NCBI RefSeq assembly: GCF_003319105.1
Contig: NZ_QOHH01000005.1
Coordinates: forward strand, 124,001-188,000
Length of the DNA: 64,000 nt
From: Blastococcus sp. TF02-09
GTDB taxonomy: Bacteria; Actinomycetota; Actinomycetes; Mycobacteriales; Geodermatophilaceae
Direction of reading: 5' to 3'
Shown here: positions 43,145 to 51,384 of the stretch, one piece after another
Layout: every line of letters begins with the position of its first letter
Position numbering within the stretch: the first letter of the stretch is position 1
Notes under the pieces: model-generated
The model's input: the letters and a program-made list of their open reading frames with translations, nothing else
Databases searched by the model: none
Told to the model about the DNA's origin: nothing
Program-made: the position numbers and the translations under genes

Positions 43145-43339
43145 GACGCCGTACCCGCCCCGCACCCGGCGGGCCTCGAGTCCCCGCTGCAGCGCCTCGG
43201 CCCGCTGCGACGAGGCCCGGGCATCTGCCCCCAGCTCGGCCGCGCGGGACCGGGCCCGCGCGGCCGCGTCGTGACGCGCCACCACCGAGGACCGGTCCTC
43301 CGCCGCCACGCGCTCCCCGCTGCCGGCCCTCGCGCCCAC
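43010..43339 (-). CDS. Small unrecognised protein, overlapping the AraC gene
   Basis: A 109-aa open frame. Residues 1-65 (VGARAGSGERVAAEDRSSVVARHD, AAARARSRAAELGADARASSQRAEALQ) have third-position G/C near 95 % and look helical or coiled-coil; a perfect AGGAGG lies 8 bases upstream of the GTG. The last 45 residues lie antisense to the AraC gene and look less real, so the true end may be earlier. No homologue is recognised. It may encode a small regulator or antisense-linked protein. Confidence 0.5.
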   Translation of the reverse strand: MGARAGSGERVAAEDRSSVVARHDAAARARSRAAELGADARASSQRAEALQRGLEARRVRGGYGVSGPQGVAGEHAVGRAVVLGEPAGREAPARGDGGHGEPVARGGVA

Positions 43340-43524
43340 GGGTGCCCCCTCCTGATCGTGCGGCGCCGCGCGCGGAGATTCCCGCGTGCACCCGGGGCGT
43401 CCCGTCTGTTCGAGACGATCGACCGCGCGCGGCCGCCGACGGTCAGCGAACGCGGCAGAGGCGGGTCCCGCCGGATCAGCCCGCCCGCGACTGCGCACGA
43501 CGGGGGTGTCGGTTCGCCCGTCGG

Positions 43525-43686
43525 TCAGCGGGCGGTGGAGTCCAGCGCGGCCGGGCTGGCCCACATCTGCACCGCCAGGCGGCGCTGCTCGTCCGTGCGC
43601 GTGCGCGCCCACGCCGCCCGGTCGGGGCGCGGCCCGGCCGGGTCGCTGTCCTCGGCGGCGTCCGCGGCGGTGGTGTCGTAGGTCAA
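43525..43686 (-). CDS. Small unrecognised 53-aa protein, TTG start
   Basis: LTYDTTAADAAEDSDPAG through LDSTAR: 53 residues with 100 % G/C at third positions. AGGTGG lies just upstream of the TTG; an in-frame GTG two codons earlier is also possible. It is acidic at the start and Arg-rich after (AAWARTRTDEQRRLAVQMW). No domain is recognised. It lies upstream of the AraC-linked small gene, on the same strand. Confidence 0.5.
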   Translation of the reverse strand: MTYDTTAADAAEDSDPAGPRPDRAAWARTRTDEQRRLAVQMWASPAALDSTAR

Positions 43687-43747
43687 CGCCACCTGGGCAG
43701 CGGCCGGCCCCCGACCGGCTAGCCCCCGCAGGCGAAGACCCGCGCCG

Positions 43748-43773
43748 CCCGCTTCGCCCGGAGGCGAAGCGGG
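43748..43773 (-). terminator. Hairpin terminator of the PAS-SpoIIE-STAS gene
   Basis: The perfect 11-base stem CCCGCTTCGCC (43748-43758) with GGCGAAGCGGG (43763-43773) has a 4-base loop CGGA. It begins 8 bases after the gene's stop on the reverse strand. No T run. Confidence 0.85.
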
Positions 43774-43780
43774 CCGCCGG

Positions 43781-45757
43781 TCAGGCGTCACTGGCCAGGG
43801 AGGGCAGACGCACCAGGTCGAGGACGGCGTGCGCGGGACTGCCGGGTGGGGCGAGCAGCCGCAGGTGCTGCTGCTGGGCGCCGAGCTGGTCGCGCATCCG
43901 GTGCAGGACCTGCACGCCGGCGCTGGCCAGGTGGGTGACCTCGGTGAGGTCGACCGTCAGCGGGAGCACCCCACCGCGTGAGGCCCCGGACAGGGCACGG
44001 GCGAACTCCTCTCCGGTGACGATGTCGACCGGCCCACGGACCCGGAGCCGCGGAAGGCCGTCGCGGTGCTCGGCGTCGACGGCGAACTCCGGCCGGGGCG
44101 CGGGAGCGGGCGGTGGCGCCTCGGTGTGGGGACCGAGCACGGCGGGACGGTGCAGCCGCTGGCGGAGCAGCACGACCGTCCCCTCGCCGTGAGCGTCGGC
44201 GTGCGGTGGGTGCCGGACCTCGAGGGAGTCGACGAGCTGCTCGGCGAGCAGCAGGCCCCGCCCCCGGTGGGTGGCCGTGGGATCGGGCTGCCGCCAGTGC
44301 CCCCGGTCGCTGATCCGGCACTCCAGGACGCCGTCGACACCCAGCATGACCTGCAGCCGCACGGGACCGGGCTCCTCGGGCGGGTAGGCGTGGTCGACCG
44401 CGTTCGCGACGGCCTCCCACACGGCCAGCTCCAGCGCCACGCGGTCGCTGTCGGCCGGGTCGAGGGCGTCGAGCCACGCGTCGAGGTCGCGCCGCAGCTG
44501 CCGGATGCTCTCGACGGTGGTCGACGTCTGCAGGTCCAGGGGCGGCACGGGGCCGGCCAGGCGGTGGGCGGCCAGCACCGTGACGTCGTCGGCGTAGCCG
44601 GTGCGGGTGAGCAGCTCGACGGTGAGCTGGCAGATCCGCTCGGCGGGGGAGGTGGGGGCGTGCAGCGGGAGCGCCCGGTTGGCGGCGGCGTCGGCGGCGA
44701 CGGTCGCCAGTTCCACCATGCCGTCCTCGAGGGTGCGGTTCGGACGTTCGATGAGCCCGTCGCTGTAGAGCAGGACCACCTCGTCCGCGGCGAGCGCGTC
44801 CTCTGCCAGCACCGGGACCGACCCCGTGCCCAGCGGGCCGGTGCCGGTCCCGCTGAGGAACCGGGTCGCCCCGTCGGGCCCGACGACCAGCGGCGGGGGC
44901 TGGCCGCAGTTCGCGTGGTTCAGCGTGCCCGTCGCCGGGTCGAGCACCACCATGGCCAGGGTGGTGGCCCGCAGCAGCGGGGTGCGCGCGGCGAACGCGT
45001 CCGCCCGGGTCAGCGCGACCAGCGGGTCGTCGTCGGTGGCCAGCGCGTCGGCCAGCACCGCCCGCAGCTGACCCATCGCGGCCGACCCGGTCACGCCGTG
45101 CCCGACGACGTCGCCGACGACCAGGACGACGCTGCCGTCGGCGCGCGGGATGGCGTCGAACCAGTCGCCGCCGGCGATCTGGTCCTCGGCGGCCACGAGG
45201 TAGCGCGCCGCGATGCGGGCCCCCGGCAGCACCGGCAGCGCGGTGGGCAGCAGCGCCTCCTGCAGCGCGGTGACGACGTCGCGGGCGTCGTGGTACCGCT
45301 GCTGGGCCTCGTCCACCCGCTCCTGCGCCGCCCGGCGCTCGCGGACGCGCTCGGTCACGTCGGTCGCGAAGGCGAGCAGCCCGATCACCGTGCCGTCCGG
45401 CGTCCGGCGCGGCACGCAGGTGAAGTCGGCGTACACCTCCTCGACCTCGTCGGCCCCCTCGCGCTCGAGCTGCACCCGCCACTCGCGGGACGTCTGCGGC
45501 TCCCCGGTGGCGTACACCCGGTCGAACATCTCGACGACCTGCTGGCCGGCGAGCTCGGGCATCGCCTCGCGGACCGGCATGCCGATGAACGCCGGCTTCC
45601 CGACGAACTCCCGGTAGACGGCGTTGGCCGCCACGAACGCGTGCTCCGGACCTTCCGTGCTCATCAGCAGCAACGGCATCTCCTCGAAGGCCGCGCGCAC
45701 CGCCTCGGCGTCCCCGACGCGGGAGCGCAGCTCCTCGCCGCCGCTCGAATCCCTCAC
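43781..45757 (-). CDS. PAS-SpoIIE phosphatase-ATPase-STAS regulator (all-in-one partner switch)
   Basis: A 658-aa soluble protein. In order: PAS (20-130; VRAAFEEMPLLLMSTEGPEHAFVAA), linker helix, SpoIIE/PP2C phosphatase (about 165-380; GGDWFDAIPRADGSVVLVVGDVVGHG with metal Asp), HATPase of RsbW type (about 410-530; ELAVWEAVANAVDHAYP, ISDRGHWRQP, RGRGLLLAEQLVD) and a C-terminal STAS domain (about 565-650; VDLTEVTHLASAGVQVL) with Ser at the phosphorylation position (ASAG). Phosphatase, kinase and substrate are thus in one chain, so it likely controls a sigma or STAS factor. GTG 45757 has AGAGGTG upstream. Confidence 0.9.
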   Translation of the reverse strand: MRDSSGGEELRSRVGDAEAVRAAFEEMPLLLMSTEGPEHAFVAANAVYREFVGKPAFIGMPVREAMPELAGQQVVEMFDRVYATGEPQTSREWRVQLEREGADEVEEVYADFTCVPRRTPDGTVIGLLAFATDVTERVRERRAAQERVDEAQQRYHDARDVVTALQEALLPTALPVLPGARIAARYLVAAEDQIAGGDWFDAIPRADGSVVLVVGDVVGHGVTGSAAMGQLRAVLADALATDDDPLVALTRADAFAARTPLLRATTLAMVVLDPATGTLNHANCGQPPPLVVGPDGATRFLSGTGTGPLGTGSVPVLAEDALAADEVVLLYSDGLIERPNRTLEDGMVELATVAADAAANRALPLHAPTSPAERICQLTVELLTRTGYADDVTVLAAHRLAGPVPPLDLQTSTTVESIRQLRRDLDAWLDALDPADSDRVALELAVWEAVANAVDHAYPPEEPGPVRLQVMLGVDGVLECRISDRGHWRQPDPTATHRGRGLLLAEQLVDSLEVRHPPHADAHGEGTVVLLRQRLHRPAVLGPHTEAPPPAPAPRPEFAVDAEHRDGLPRLRVRGPVDIVTGEEFARALSGASRGGVLPLTVDLTEVTHLASAGVQVLHRMRDQLGAQQQHLRLLAPPGSPAHAVLDLVRLPSLASDA

Positions 45758-45866
45758 GTGTGCACCTCTGCTCGCCGGTCCGTTGCGGCCGGGCCATACC
45801 CGGAGTCACGGCGATTCACCACGGCTCGCCCTGGACAGGTCGGTGCGCCCCCGCTTGCATCACCAC

Positions 45867-47243
45867 GTGCACCAGCGGACCGCGACCGACCAGCACGGCG
45901 TCCCGTTCGGTGCCGCGGTGCGGACCTGGTTCCTCATCTCCCTGCAGACCTTCGGCGGCCCGGCCGGGCAGATCGCAGTCATGCAGCGCGCGCTGGTCGA
46001 CGAGAAGCGGTGGATCGGCCAGCGCCGCTTCCTGCACGCCCTCAACTACTGCACGCTGCTGCCCGGCCCCGAGGCCCAGCAGCTGGCCACCTACGTGGGC
46101 TGGCTGCTGCACGGCACCCGCGGCGGGCTGGTCGCCGGCGGGCTGTTCGTCCTGCCCGGCGTGGTCGCGCTGCTGGCGCTGTCGGTGATCTACGTCCGGT
46201 TCGGCACCACCACCGTCGTCACCGCCGTGTTCACCGGACTGGCCGCGGCGGTGCTCGCCATCGTCGTGCAGGCCGTGATCCGCGTCGGGAAGAGGGCGCT
46301 CGACAGCGGGGCCCTGGTCGCGCTCGCGGTCGCGTCGTTCGTCGCGCTCGCGGTGTTCGGCGTCCCCTTCCCGGTCGTCGTGACCCTCGCCGGCCTCACC
46401 GGGTGGGCCCTGGGCCGGTGGCGGCCCGCCGCCCTCCCGCAGCCGACGTCCTCCGACGTCCCGGACGACGGTCCGGCGCCGGTCGTCGCCGACGACGTGC
46501 TGCACGACGAGGCGCCGTCGGCCCGCCGCAGCGTCCGGGTGCTGTTCGTCGGGCTGCTGGTCTGGGCGCTGCCCGTCGCGGCGGTGGCGCTGCTGACCGG
46601 CACGGGGAGCGTGTTCACCGAGCAGGGGCTGTTCTTCTCCGGCGCGGCGGTGGTCACCTTCGGCGGCGCCTACGCGGTGCTGGCCTACGTGGCCCAGCAG
46701 GCGGTGGAGGTCTACGGCTGGCTGGCCCCGCGCGAGATGGTGCGCGGCCTCGCGCTGGCCGAGACCACGCCCGGGCCGCTGATCATGGTGGTCCAGTTCG
46801 TCGCGTTCCTGGGTGCCTACCGCGACCCCGGCGACCTCGACCCGTGGGTGGCCGCGGTGCTGGCCTCGCTGCTGGTCACCTGGGTGACCTTCGTGCCGAG
46901 CTTCCTGTTCGTCCTGCTCGGGGCGCCCTACATGGAGCGGCTGCGCGGCAACCGCGCGCTGTCTGCAGCGCTGACCGGCATCACCGCCGCGGTCGTCGGC
47001 GTGATCGCCAACCTCGGCGTCTACTTCGCCGTCCACACGCTGTTCGACGGGACGGTGGCGGTCGACGGCGGCCCGCTCGCCCTCGAGCTGCCCGACCTGA
47101 CGACGCTGCGGCCGGTGCCGCTGGCCATCGCCCTGGTCGCCGCCGCGCTGCTGTTCCGCCTCGAGTGGTCGGTGCTGCGCACCCTGGGCGTCTGCGCGCT
47201 GCTCGGCCTCGCCGCCGGCCTGGCCGGGCTGCCGCTGGCCTGA
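45867..47243 (+). CDS. chrA: Chromate transporter ChrA
   Basis: A 458-aa, 12-helix long-chain CHR transporter, exporting chromate by proton antiport. Both halves show the family marks: WFLISLQTFGGPAGQIAVMQRALVDEKRWI, LNYCTLLPGPEAQQLATYVGW and, in the second half, TFGGAYAVLAYVAQQAVE, LALAETTPGPLIMVVQFVAFLGAY. A hydrophilic loop (about 190-215) splits the halves. GTG 45867 begins HQRTATDQ. It is divergent from the PAS-SpoIIE gene. No chromate reductase lies nearby. Confidence 0.93.
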   Translation: MHQRTATDQHGVPFGAAVRTWFLISLQTFGGPAGQIAVMQRALVDEKRWIGQRRFLHALNYCTLLPGPEAQQLATYVGWLLHGTRGGLVAGGLFVLPGVVALLALSVIYVRFGTTTVVTAVFTGLAAAVLAIVVQAVIRVGKRALDSGALVALAVASFVALAVFGVPFPVVVTLAGLTGWALGRWRPAALPQPTSSDVPDDGPAPVVADDVLHDEAPSARRSVRVLFVGLLVWALPVAAVALLTGTGSVFTEQGLFFSGAAVVTFGGAYAVLAYVAQQAVEVYGWLAPREMVRGLALAETTPGPLIMVVQFVAFLGAYRDPGDLDPWVAAVLASLLVTWVTFVPSFLFVLLGAPYMERLRGNRALSAALTGITAAVVGVIANLGVYFAVHTLFDGTVAVDGGPLALELPDLTTLRPVPLAIALVAAALLFRLEWSVLRTLGVCALLGLAAGLAGLPLA

Positions 47244-47271
47244 CCCGGCCGCCCCGGGGTACGGGCCGGTC

Positions 47272-47565
47272 ATGGCAGCAGGGAGCGCGGGGGCGGCCAC
47301 GGACCAGTGGATCGACCCCGACGACGGCGTCCGCTACCCGGCCGGCGAGGTGCACGGCTGGCAGCCCGGGCGCAACGAGACCGTCTGCGGGCTCTCGCTG
47401 CACCGGTCGCGGCTGCGGCGCTTCCCACACGTGACGTGGGCCGACGTCCAGCCGGAGAGCGGCCGGCACGCCGAGGAGGTGCGCGAGGTCTGCCGCCGGT
47501 GCCGGGCCGGGCTGGGCGGCCGCCGGGACGACCGCGGCTGGACCCGCGTGAATCCCCGGCCGTGA
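47272..47565 (+). CDS. Small Cys-containing protein of unknown function
   Basis: A 97-aa protein: WIDPDDGVRYPAGEVHGWQPGRNETVCGLSLHRSRLRRF then VREVCRRCRAGLG. Three Cys (CGLSL, CRRC) may bind zinc. It has no hydrophobic segment. A family of similar short proteins occurs in Geodermatophilaceae (from memory). It starts 29 bases after chrA and could be co-transcribed with it. Confidence 0.75.
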   Translation: MAAGSAGAATDQWIDPDDGVRYPAGEVHGWQPGRNETVCGLSLHRSRLRRFPHVTWADVQPESGRHAEEVREVCRRCRAGLGGRRDDRGWTRVNPRP

Positions 47566-47604
47566 CGACGTCGGGGCCCGGGAGGTGAGCAGTACGGTCG
47601 ATCC

Positions 47605-48099
47605 GTGGCGCAGCAGTGGCTGGACGAGGAGCAGCAGCGGACCTGGCGGACCTGGCTCTCGGTGGCCGAGCTGCTCCCGCGCGCCCTCGACGCCCAGCTG
47701 CAGCGCGACGCCGGCATCAGCCACGCCGCCTACGTCGTCCTGGCGATGCTGTCCGAGGCGCCCGACCGCAGCCGCCGGATGAGCGACCTCGCGCGGCGGG
47801 CCAACCAGTCGCAGAGCCGGCTGTCCCACACCGTGCGCCGGCTCGAGGAGCGGGGCTGGGTGCGCCGGGAGCGCGCCGCCGAGGACGGTCGCGGCAACCG
47901 CGCCGTCCTCACCGATGCCGGCTGGGACGTCGTCCGCAGCCTGGCCCCCGGGCACGTCGACGCCGTCCGGGCGGCCCTGTTCGACCCGCTGACCACCGAG
48001 CAGACCCGGCTGCTGGGGCAGGCGTTGGCGGCGGTGCTCGACGGGCTCGACCCCGACCACAGCCGCCGCGTCCGGGAGGGCGCCGAGCTCGCGGACTGA
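47605..48099 (+). CDS. MarR-family transcriptional regulator
   Basis: A 164-aa winged-helix repressor. SHAAYVVLAMLSEAPDRSRRMSDLARRANQSQSRLSHTVRRLEERGWVRRERAAEDGRGNRAVLTDAGW contains the recognition helix (QSRLSHTVRRLE) and the wing (ERAAEDGRGNRAVL). It may regulate its neighbours: chrA upstream or the carboxyltransferase. GTG 47605. Confidence 0.92.
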   Translation: MAQQWLDEEQQRTWRTWLSVAELLPRALDAQLQRDAGISHAAYVVLAMLSEAPDRSRRMSDLARRANQSQSRLSHTVRRLEERGWVRRERAAEDGRGNRAVLTDAGWDVVRSLAPGHVDAVRAALFDPLTTEQTRLLGQALAAVLDGLDPDHSRRVREGAELAD

Positions 48100-48114
48100 C
48101 CGCCCCCGGACGGC

Positions 48115-49638
48115 TCAGCGGCCGAGGTGGCGGTACCGGTGCAGCCGGGTGCGGAGGCGCTCGGTGTCGTCCCGGCCGAGCAGGCCGGCCAGCTCCTCGC
48201 CGAGCACCCGGCCCAGGCGCAGGCAGAACTCGGTCGGCTCGTCGGCGGCGTCCGGCCGCTCCGGGACGACGCGGTCGACGATCCCCGCCCGGTGCAGGTC
48301 CGTGGCGCGCACCCCCTGCGCCTCCGCCATCTCGCCGGCGTGGTCGGTGTCGCGGTGCACGATCGCCGAGGCCCCCTCCGGCGGCAGCGGCCCCAGCCAG
48401 CCGTTGGCCGCGGCGAGCACCCGGTCGGCCGGCACCAGGGCCAGCGCCCCGCCGCCGGTGCCCTGCCCGAGCAGGACCGCCAGCGTGGGTGCCTGCAGCA
48501 TCACCAGGTCCTGCAGGCAGCGGGCGATCTCCCCGGCCAGCCCGCCCTCCTCGGCCTCGCGGGACAGCGCAGCGCCGGGCGTGTCGATGAGCGTGACGAG
48601 GGGCAGCCGCAGCTCCTGCGCCAGGTGCATGCCGCGGCGGGCCTCGCGGAGCGCCGCGGGGCCCAGCGGCGCCGCCAGCGACTGGCCGCGCCGGTCCTGC
48701 CCCAGGACGACGCAGGGCGCCCCGCCGAACCGGGCCAGCGCCAGCAGCAGGCCCGGGTCCTTCTCGCCGGCGCCGGTGCCGGACAGGCCCACGATGTCGG
48801 TGGCCGCGGTGCGCAGCAGCCGGCGCACCCCGGGACGGTCGGTCCGCCGCGAGGCGGTCACCACGTCCCACGCGCTGCGCGGCGCACCGGCGTCGTCGGC
48901 GGCACCGTCGTCCGGACCCGGCCGGTCGGCCGACGCGACGTCGACGTGCCAGGTCTGCCGGGCGGCGAGCACCCGCAGCGCGCGGTCGGCGACCTCGGCG
49001 AGCTCCTCGTGCGGGACGACGGCGTCGATGAGCCCGTGCTCGGCCATGTTCTCCGCGGTCTGCACGCCCTCGGGGAAGCGCTCGCCGTACAGCGCCTCGA
49101 AGACCCGGGGGCCGAGGAACCCGATCGAGGCGCCGGGCTCGGCGATGGTCACGTGCCCGAGCGAGCCCCAGGAGGCCAGCACCCCGCCGAACGTGGGGTT
49201 GCGCAGGTAGACGAGGTAGGGGAGCCCGGCCTGCTTGTGCCGGGCGATCGCCGCGGTGATGCCGATCATCTGCAGGAAGGCCACGGTGCCCTCCTGCATG
49301 CGGGTGCCGCCCGACACGGGCGCGGCCAGCAGCGGCAGCCCCTCCTCGGTCGCCCGCTCGACGGCGGCGATCAGCCGGTCGGCCGCCGCCACCCCGATGG
49401 AGCCGGCGAGGAAGCCGAACTCACCGGCCACCACCGCGACGCGCCGCCCGCGCAGCAGCCCCTCGCCGGTGATGATCGACTCGTCCTGGCGCGTCTTCTC
49501 CGCCGCGGCCGCCAGTTCGCGGGCGTAGGCCTCGCCGACGTCGCGGGCCGCGATGGGGGAGTCCCACGACCGCCACGACCCCGGGTCCAGCACCAGGTCG
49601 CGCAGCGCGCGGGCATCCAGCCGCGAGGGCGAGGGCAT
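48115..49638 (-). CDS. Acyl/acetyl-CoA carboxyltransferase, fused AccD-AccA type
   Basis: A 507-aa protein with both carboxyltransferase halves. The N-terminal, AccD-like half (VVAGEFGFLAGSIGVAAADRLIAAVE, PVSGGTRMQEGTVAFLQM, GGVLASWGSLGHVTIAEPGASIGFLGPRV) lacks a zinc ribbon. The C-terminal, AccA-like half has LVTLIDTPGAALSREAEEGGLAGEIARCL and LLGQGTGGGALAL. It transfers carboxyl from biotin to an acyl-CoA, giving malonyl-type CoA, as in mycobacterial AccD3. The biotin carrier is elsewhere. ATG 49638 has GGAG upstream; GTG 49665 would add nine residues. Confidence 0.9.
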   Translation of the reverse strand: MPSPSRLDARALRDLVLDPGSWRSWDSPIAARDVGEAYARELAAAAEKTRQDESIITGEGLLRGRRVAVVAGEFGFLAGSIGVAAADRLIAAVERATEEGLPLLAAPVSGGTRMQEGTVAFLQMIGITAAIARHKQAGLPYLVYLRNPTFGGVLASWGSLGHVTIAEPGASIGFLGPRVFEALYGERFPEGVQTAENMAEHGLIDAVVPHEELAEVADRALRVLAARQTWHVDVASADRPGPDDGAADDAGAPRSAWDVVTASRRTDRPGVRRLLRTAATDIVGLSGTGAGEKDPGLLLALARFGGAPCVVLGQDRRGQSLAAPLGPAALREARRGMHLAQELRLPLVTLIDTPGAALSREAEEGGLAGEIARCLQDLVMLQAPTLAVLLGQGTGGGALALVPADRVLAAANGWLGPLPPEGASAIVHRDTDHAGEMAEAQGVRATDLHRAGIVDRVVPERPDAADEPTEFCLRLGRVLGEELAGLLGRDDTERLRTRLHRYRHLGR

Positions 49639-49722
49639 CGGAGCTCCGTTCGACGGATCGGGCACAGGGTCCGCCGATGATTCCGGGCGGCGGTCCCGCG
49701 GCCGACACCGACCCCGGGGAGG

Positions 49723-50313
49723 TCACCCGCCGGCGAGCTGCTGCCACCCGCCCGAGGGGGTGACGACGGCGGTGACCCGGTGGTCGTGCGGTTCGGACGG
49801 CAGGTCGTCGAGGAACTCCTCGTCGAAGACCAGCGCCACGACGACGGCGCCCGGCCGGGCCAGCCGGAGCGCCCGGTCGTAGTAGCCGCCACCCCGCCCC
49901 AGCCGCACCCCGTCGCGGGACACCGCCAGCGCCGGGACGACGACCACCTCCGCCGTCCCCACCGCCGTGGCGCCCAGCCGCGGGCCGACCGGCTCGAGCA
50001 GGCCGAACCGCCCCGGGACCGTGCGGCCGGAGTCGACCGCCCACGCCAGCTCGCGCCCCCGGGGCGCGACGACGGGCAGCAGCACGCGCGCGCCCAGCCG
50101 GGTGAGCACCGCGGGCAGCCGGCCGTGCCCGGGCTCGGTCTCCTCCGGCACGTACGCGGCGATGGTGCGGGCCCCCGCCAGGCCCTCGAGCAGGGCCGTG
50201 GCGATCGCGGCGGAGTCCGCCGTCCGCTCGGCGGGCGGGCGCGCGCGCCGGGCCGCCAGGACCCGGTCGCGGAGCGTCGTCTTGGCGGCGGCCGGATCTC
50301 GGCCAGGAGTCAT
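49723..50313 (-). CDS. 5-formyltetrahydrofolate cyclo-ligase
   Basis: A 196-aa ATP-dependent enzyme that converts 5-formyl-THF to 5,10-methenyl-THF, salvaging folate. K11/T12 of AAKTTLRDRVLAARRA, then YVPEETEPG, LLPVVAPRG, GLLEPVG and VVPALAVSRDGVRLGRGGGYYDRAL are the substrate and ATP-binding marks. It is divergent from galU with 26 bases between, an order like that in mycobacteria (Rv0992c-Rv0993). Confidence 0.95.
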   Translation of the reverse strand: MTPGRDPAAAKTTLRDRVLAARRARPPAERTADSAAIATALLEGLAGARTIAAYVPEETEPGHGRLPAVLTRLGARVLLPVVAPRGRELAWAVDSGRTVPGRFGLLEPVGPRLGATAVGTAEVVVVPALAVSRDGVRLGRGGGYYDRALRLARPGAVVVALVFDEEFLDDLPSEPHDHRVTAVVTPSGGWQQLAGG

Positions 50314-50339
50314 GGCCGCAGGCTAGTTAGGCTGCCGCC

Positions 50340-51260
50340 ATGACCAGTCAGGGCACCCGGCCTGCACGGAAGGCCGTCATCCCGGTGGCGGGGATGGGAA
50401 CCCGGTTCCTGCCGGCCACCAAGGCCGTGCCCAAGGAGCTGCTCCCGGTCGTCGACCGGCCGGCCCTCCAGTACATCGTCGAGGAGGCCGCGCGCGCCGG
50501 TCTGCCCGAGGTCCTCATGGTGACCGGGCGGAACAAGGGCGCCATCGAGGACTTCTTCGACAGCACCCCCGAGCTCGAGGCGGCGCTGGAGAAGAAGGGC
50601 GACGCCGGCCGGCTCGAGTCGGTCCGCGCCTCGACCGAGCTCGCGCAGGTGCACTTCGTCCGCCAGGGCGAGGCGCGCGGCCTGGGCCACGCGGTCCTGC
50701 AGGCGGCGGCGTTCGTGGGCGACGAGCCGTTCGCCGTCCTCCTGGGCGACGACCTCATCGACGCCCGCGACCACCTGCTCGAGCAGATGCTGGCGGTCCA
50801 GGCCGAGCACGGCGGCTCGGTCATCGCCCTGCTCGACGTCGGCATGGAGAACATCGACAAGTACGGCGCGGTGGCAGTGGAGCCGGGTGCCGAGGGCAGC
50901 GACGTCGTGACCGTGACCGGCCTGGTCGAGAAGCCGCCGGTCGAAGAGGCGCCCAGCAGCCTGGCCATCATCGGCCGCTACGTGCTGGCGCCCGAGATCT
51001 TCGACGTGCTCCGCGCGACCGAGCCCGGGCGCGGCGGGGAGATCCAGCTGACCGACGCGCTGGCCACCCTCGTGGCGCGCGGCGAGCCCGTCCACGGCGT
51101 GGTGTTCGGCGGCCGCCGGTACGACACCGGCGACAAGCTGGACTACCTCAAGGCCGTCATCCGGCTGGCCGTGGAGCGCGACGACCTGGGCCCGCCGCTG
51201 CGCAGCTGGCTGCACGAGTTCGTCACGGAGCTGCCCGCCGAGGGCGCGTCGTCGTCCTGA
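50340..51260 (+). CDS. galU: UTP-glucose-1-phosphate uridylyltransferase
   Basis: A 306-aa nucleotidyltransferase making UDP-glucose for cell-wall and storage glycans. KAVIPVAGMGTRFLPATKAVPKELLPVVDRPALQYIVEEA is the nucleotide loop; FAVLLGDDLID is the metal Asp site; LVEKPPVEEAPSS and GRYDTGDKLDYLKA are typical. The ATG is fixed by its position next to the cyclo-ligase gene. It is followed by glp, rimJ and glpR. Confidence 0.96.
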   Translation: MTSQGTRPARKAVIPVAGMGTRFLPATKAVPKELLPVVDRPALQYIVEEAARAGLPEVLMVTGRNKGAIEDFFDSTPELEAALEKKGDAGRLESVRASTELAQVHFVRQGEARGLGHAVLQAAAFVGDEPFAVLLGDDLIDARDHLLEQMLAVQAEHGGSVIALLDVGMENIDKYGAVAVEPGAEGSDVVTVTGLVEKPPVEEAPSSLAIIGRYVLAPEIFDVLRATEPGRGGEIQLTDALATLVARGEPVHGVVFGGRRYDTGDKLDYLKAVIRLAVERDDLGPPLRSWLHEFVTELPAEGASSS

Positions 51261-51298
51261 GCGGCGTCCGCCGGGGCACCATCGGGCCGCGGGGCACC

Positions 51299-51325
51299 GC
51301 GCCCGCTCCCGATCGGGGCGGGTGC
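51299..51325 (+). terminator. GC hairpin between galU and glp
   Basis: CCCGCTCCC (51302-51310) pairs with GGGGCGGG (51315-51322), with one bulged T and loop GATC. It may end part of galU transcription. The stem is imperfect and short. Confidence 0.4.
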
Positions 51326-51384
51326 TGCCGCGCGCAGCGGTGCCGCCGAAGGGCGGACGGCACGGCAGAACGGTGGTGGTGAGG

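Noticed and set aside
43271..43681. 136-residue forward reading frame in the gap after the AraC genes
   Set aside because: Its sequence is rich in Arg/His/Pro without domain logic and it runs opposite the two small frames that keep the third-position G/C bias.
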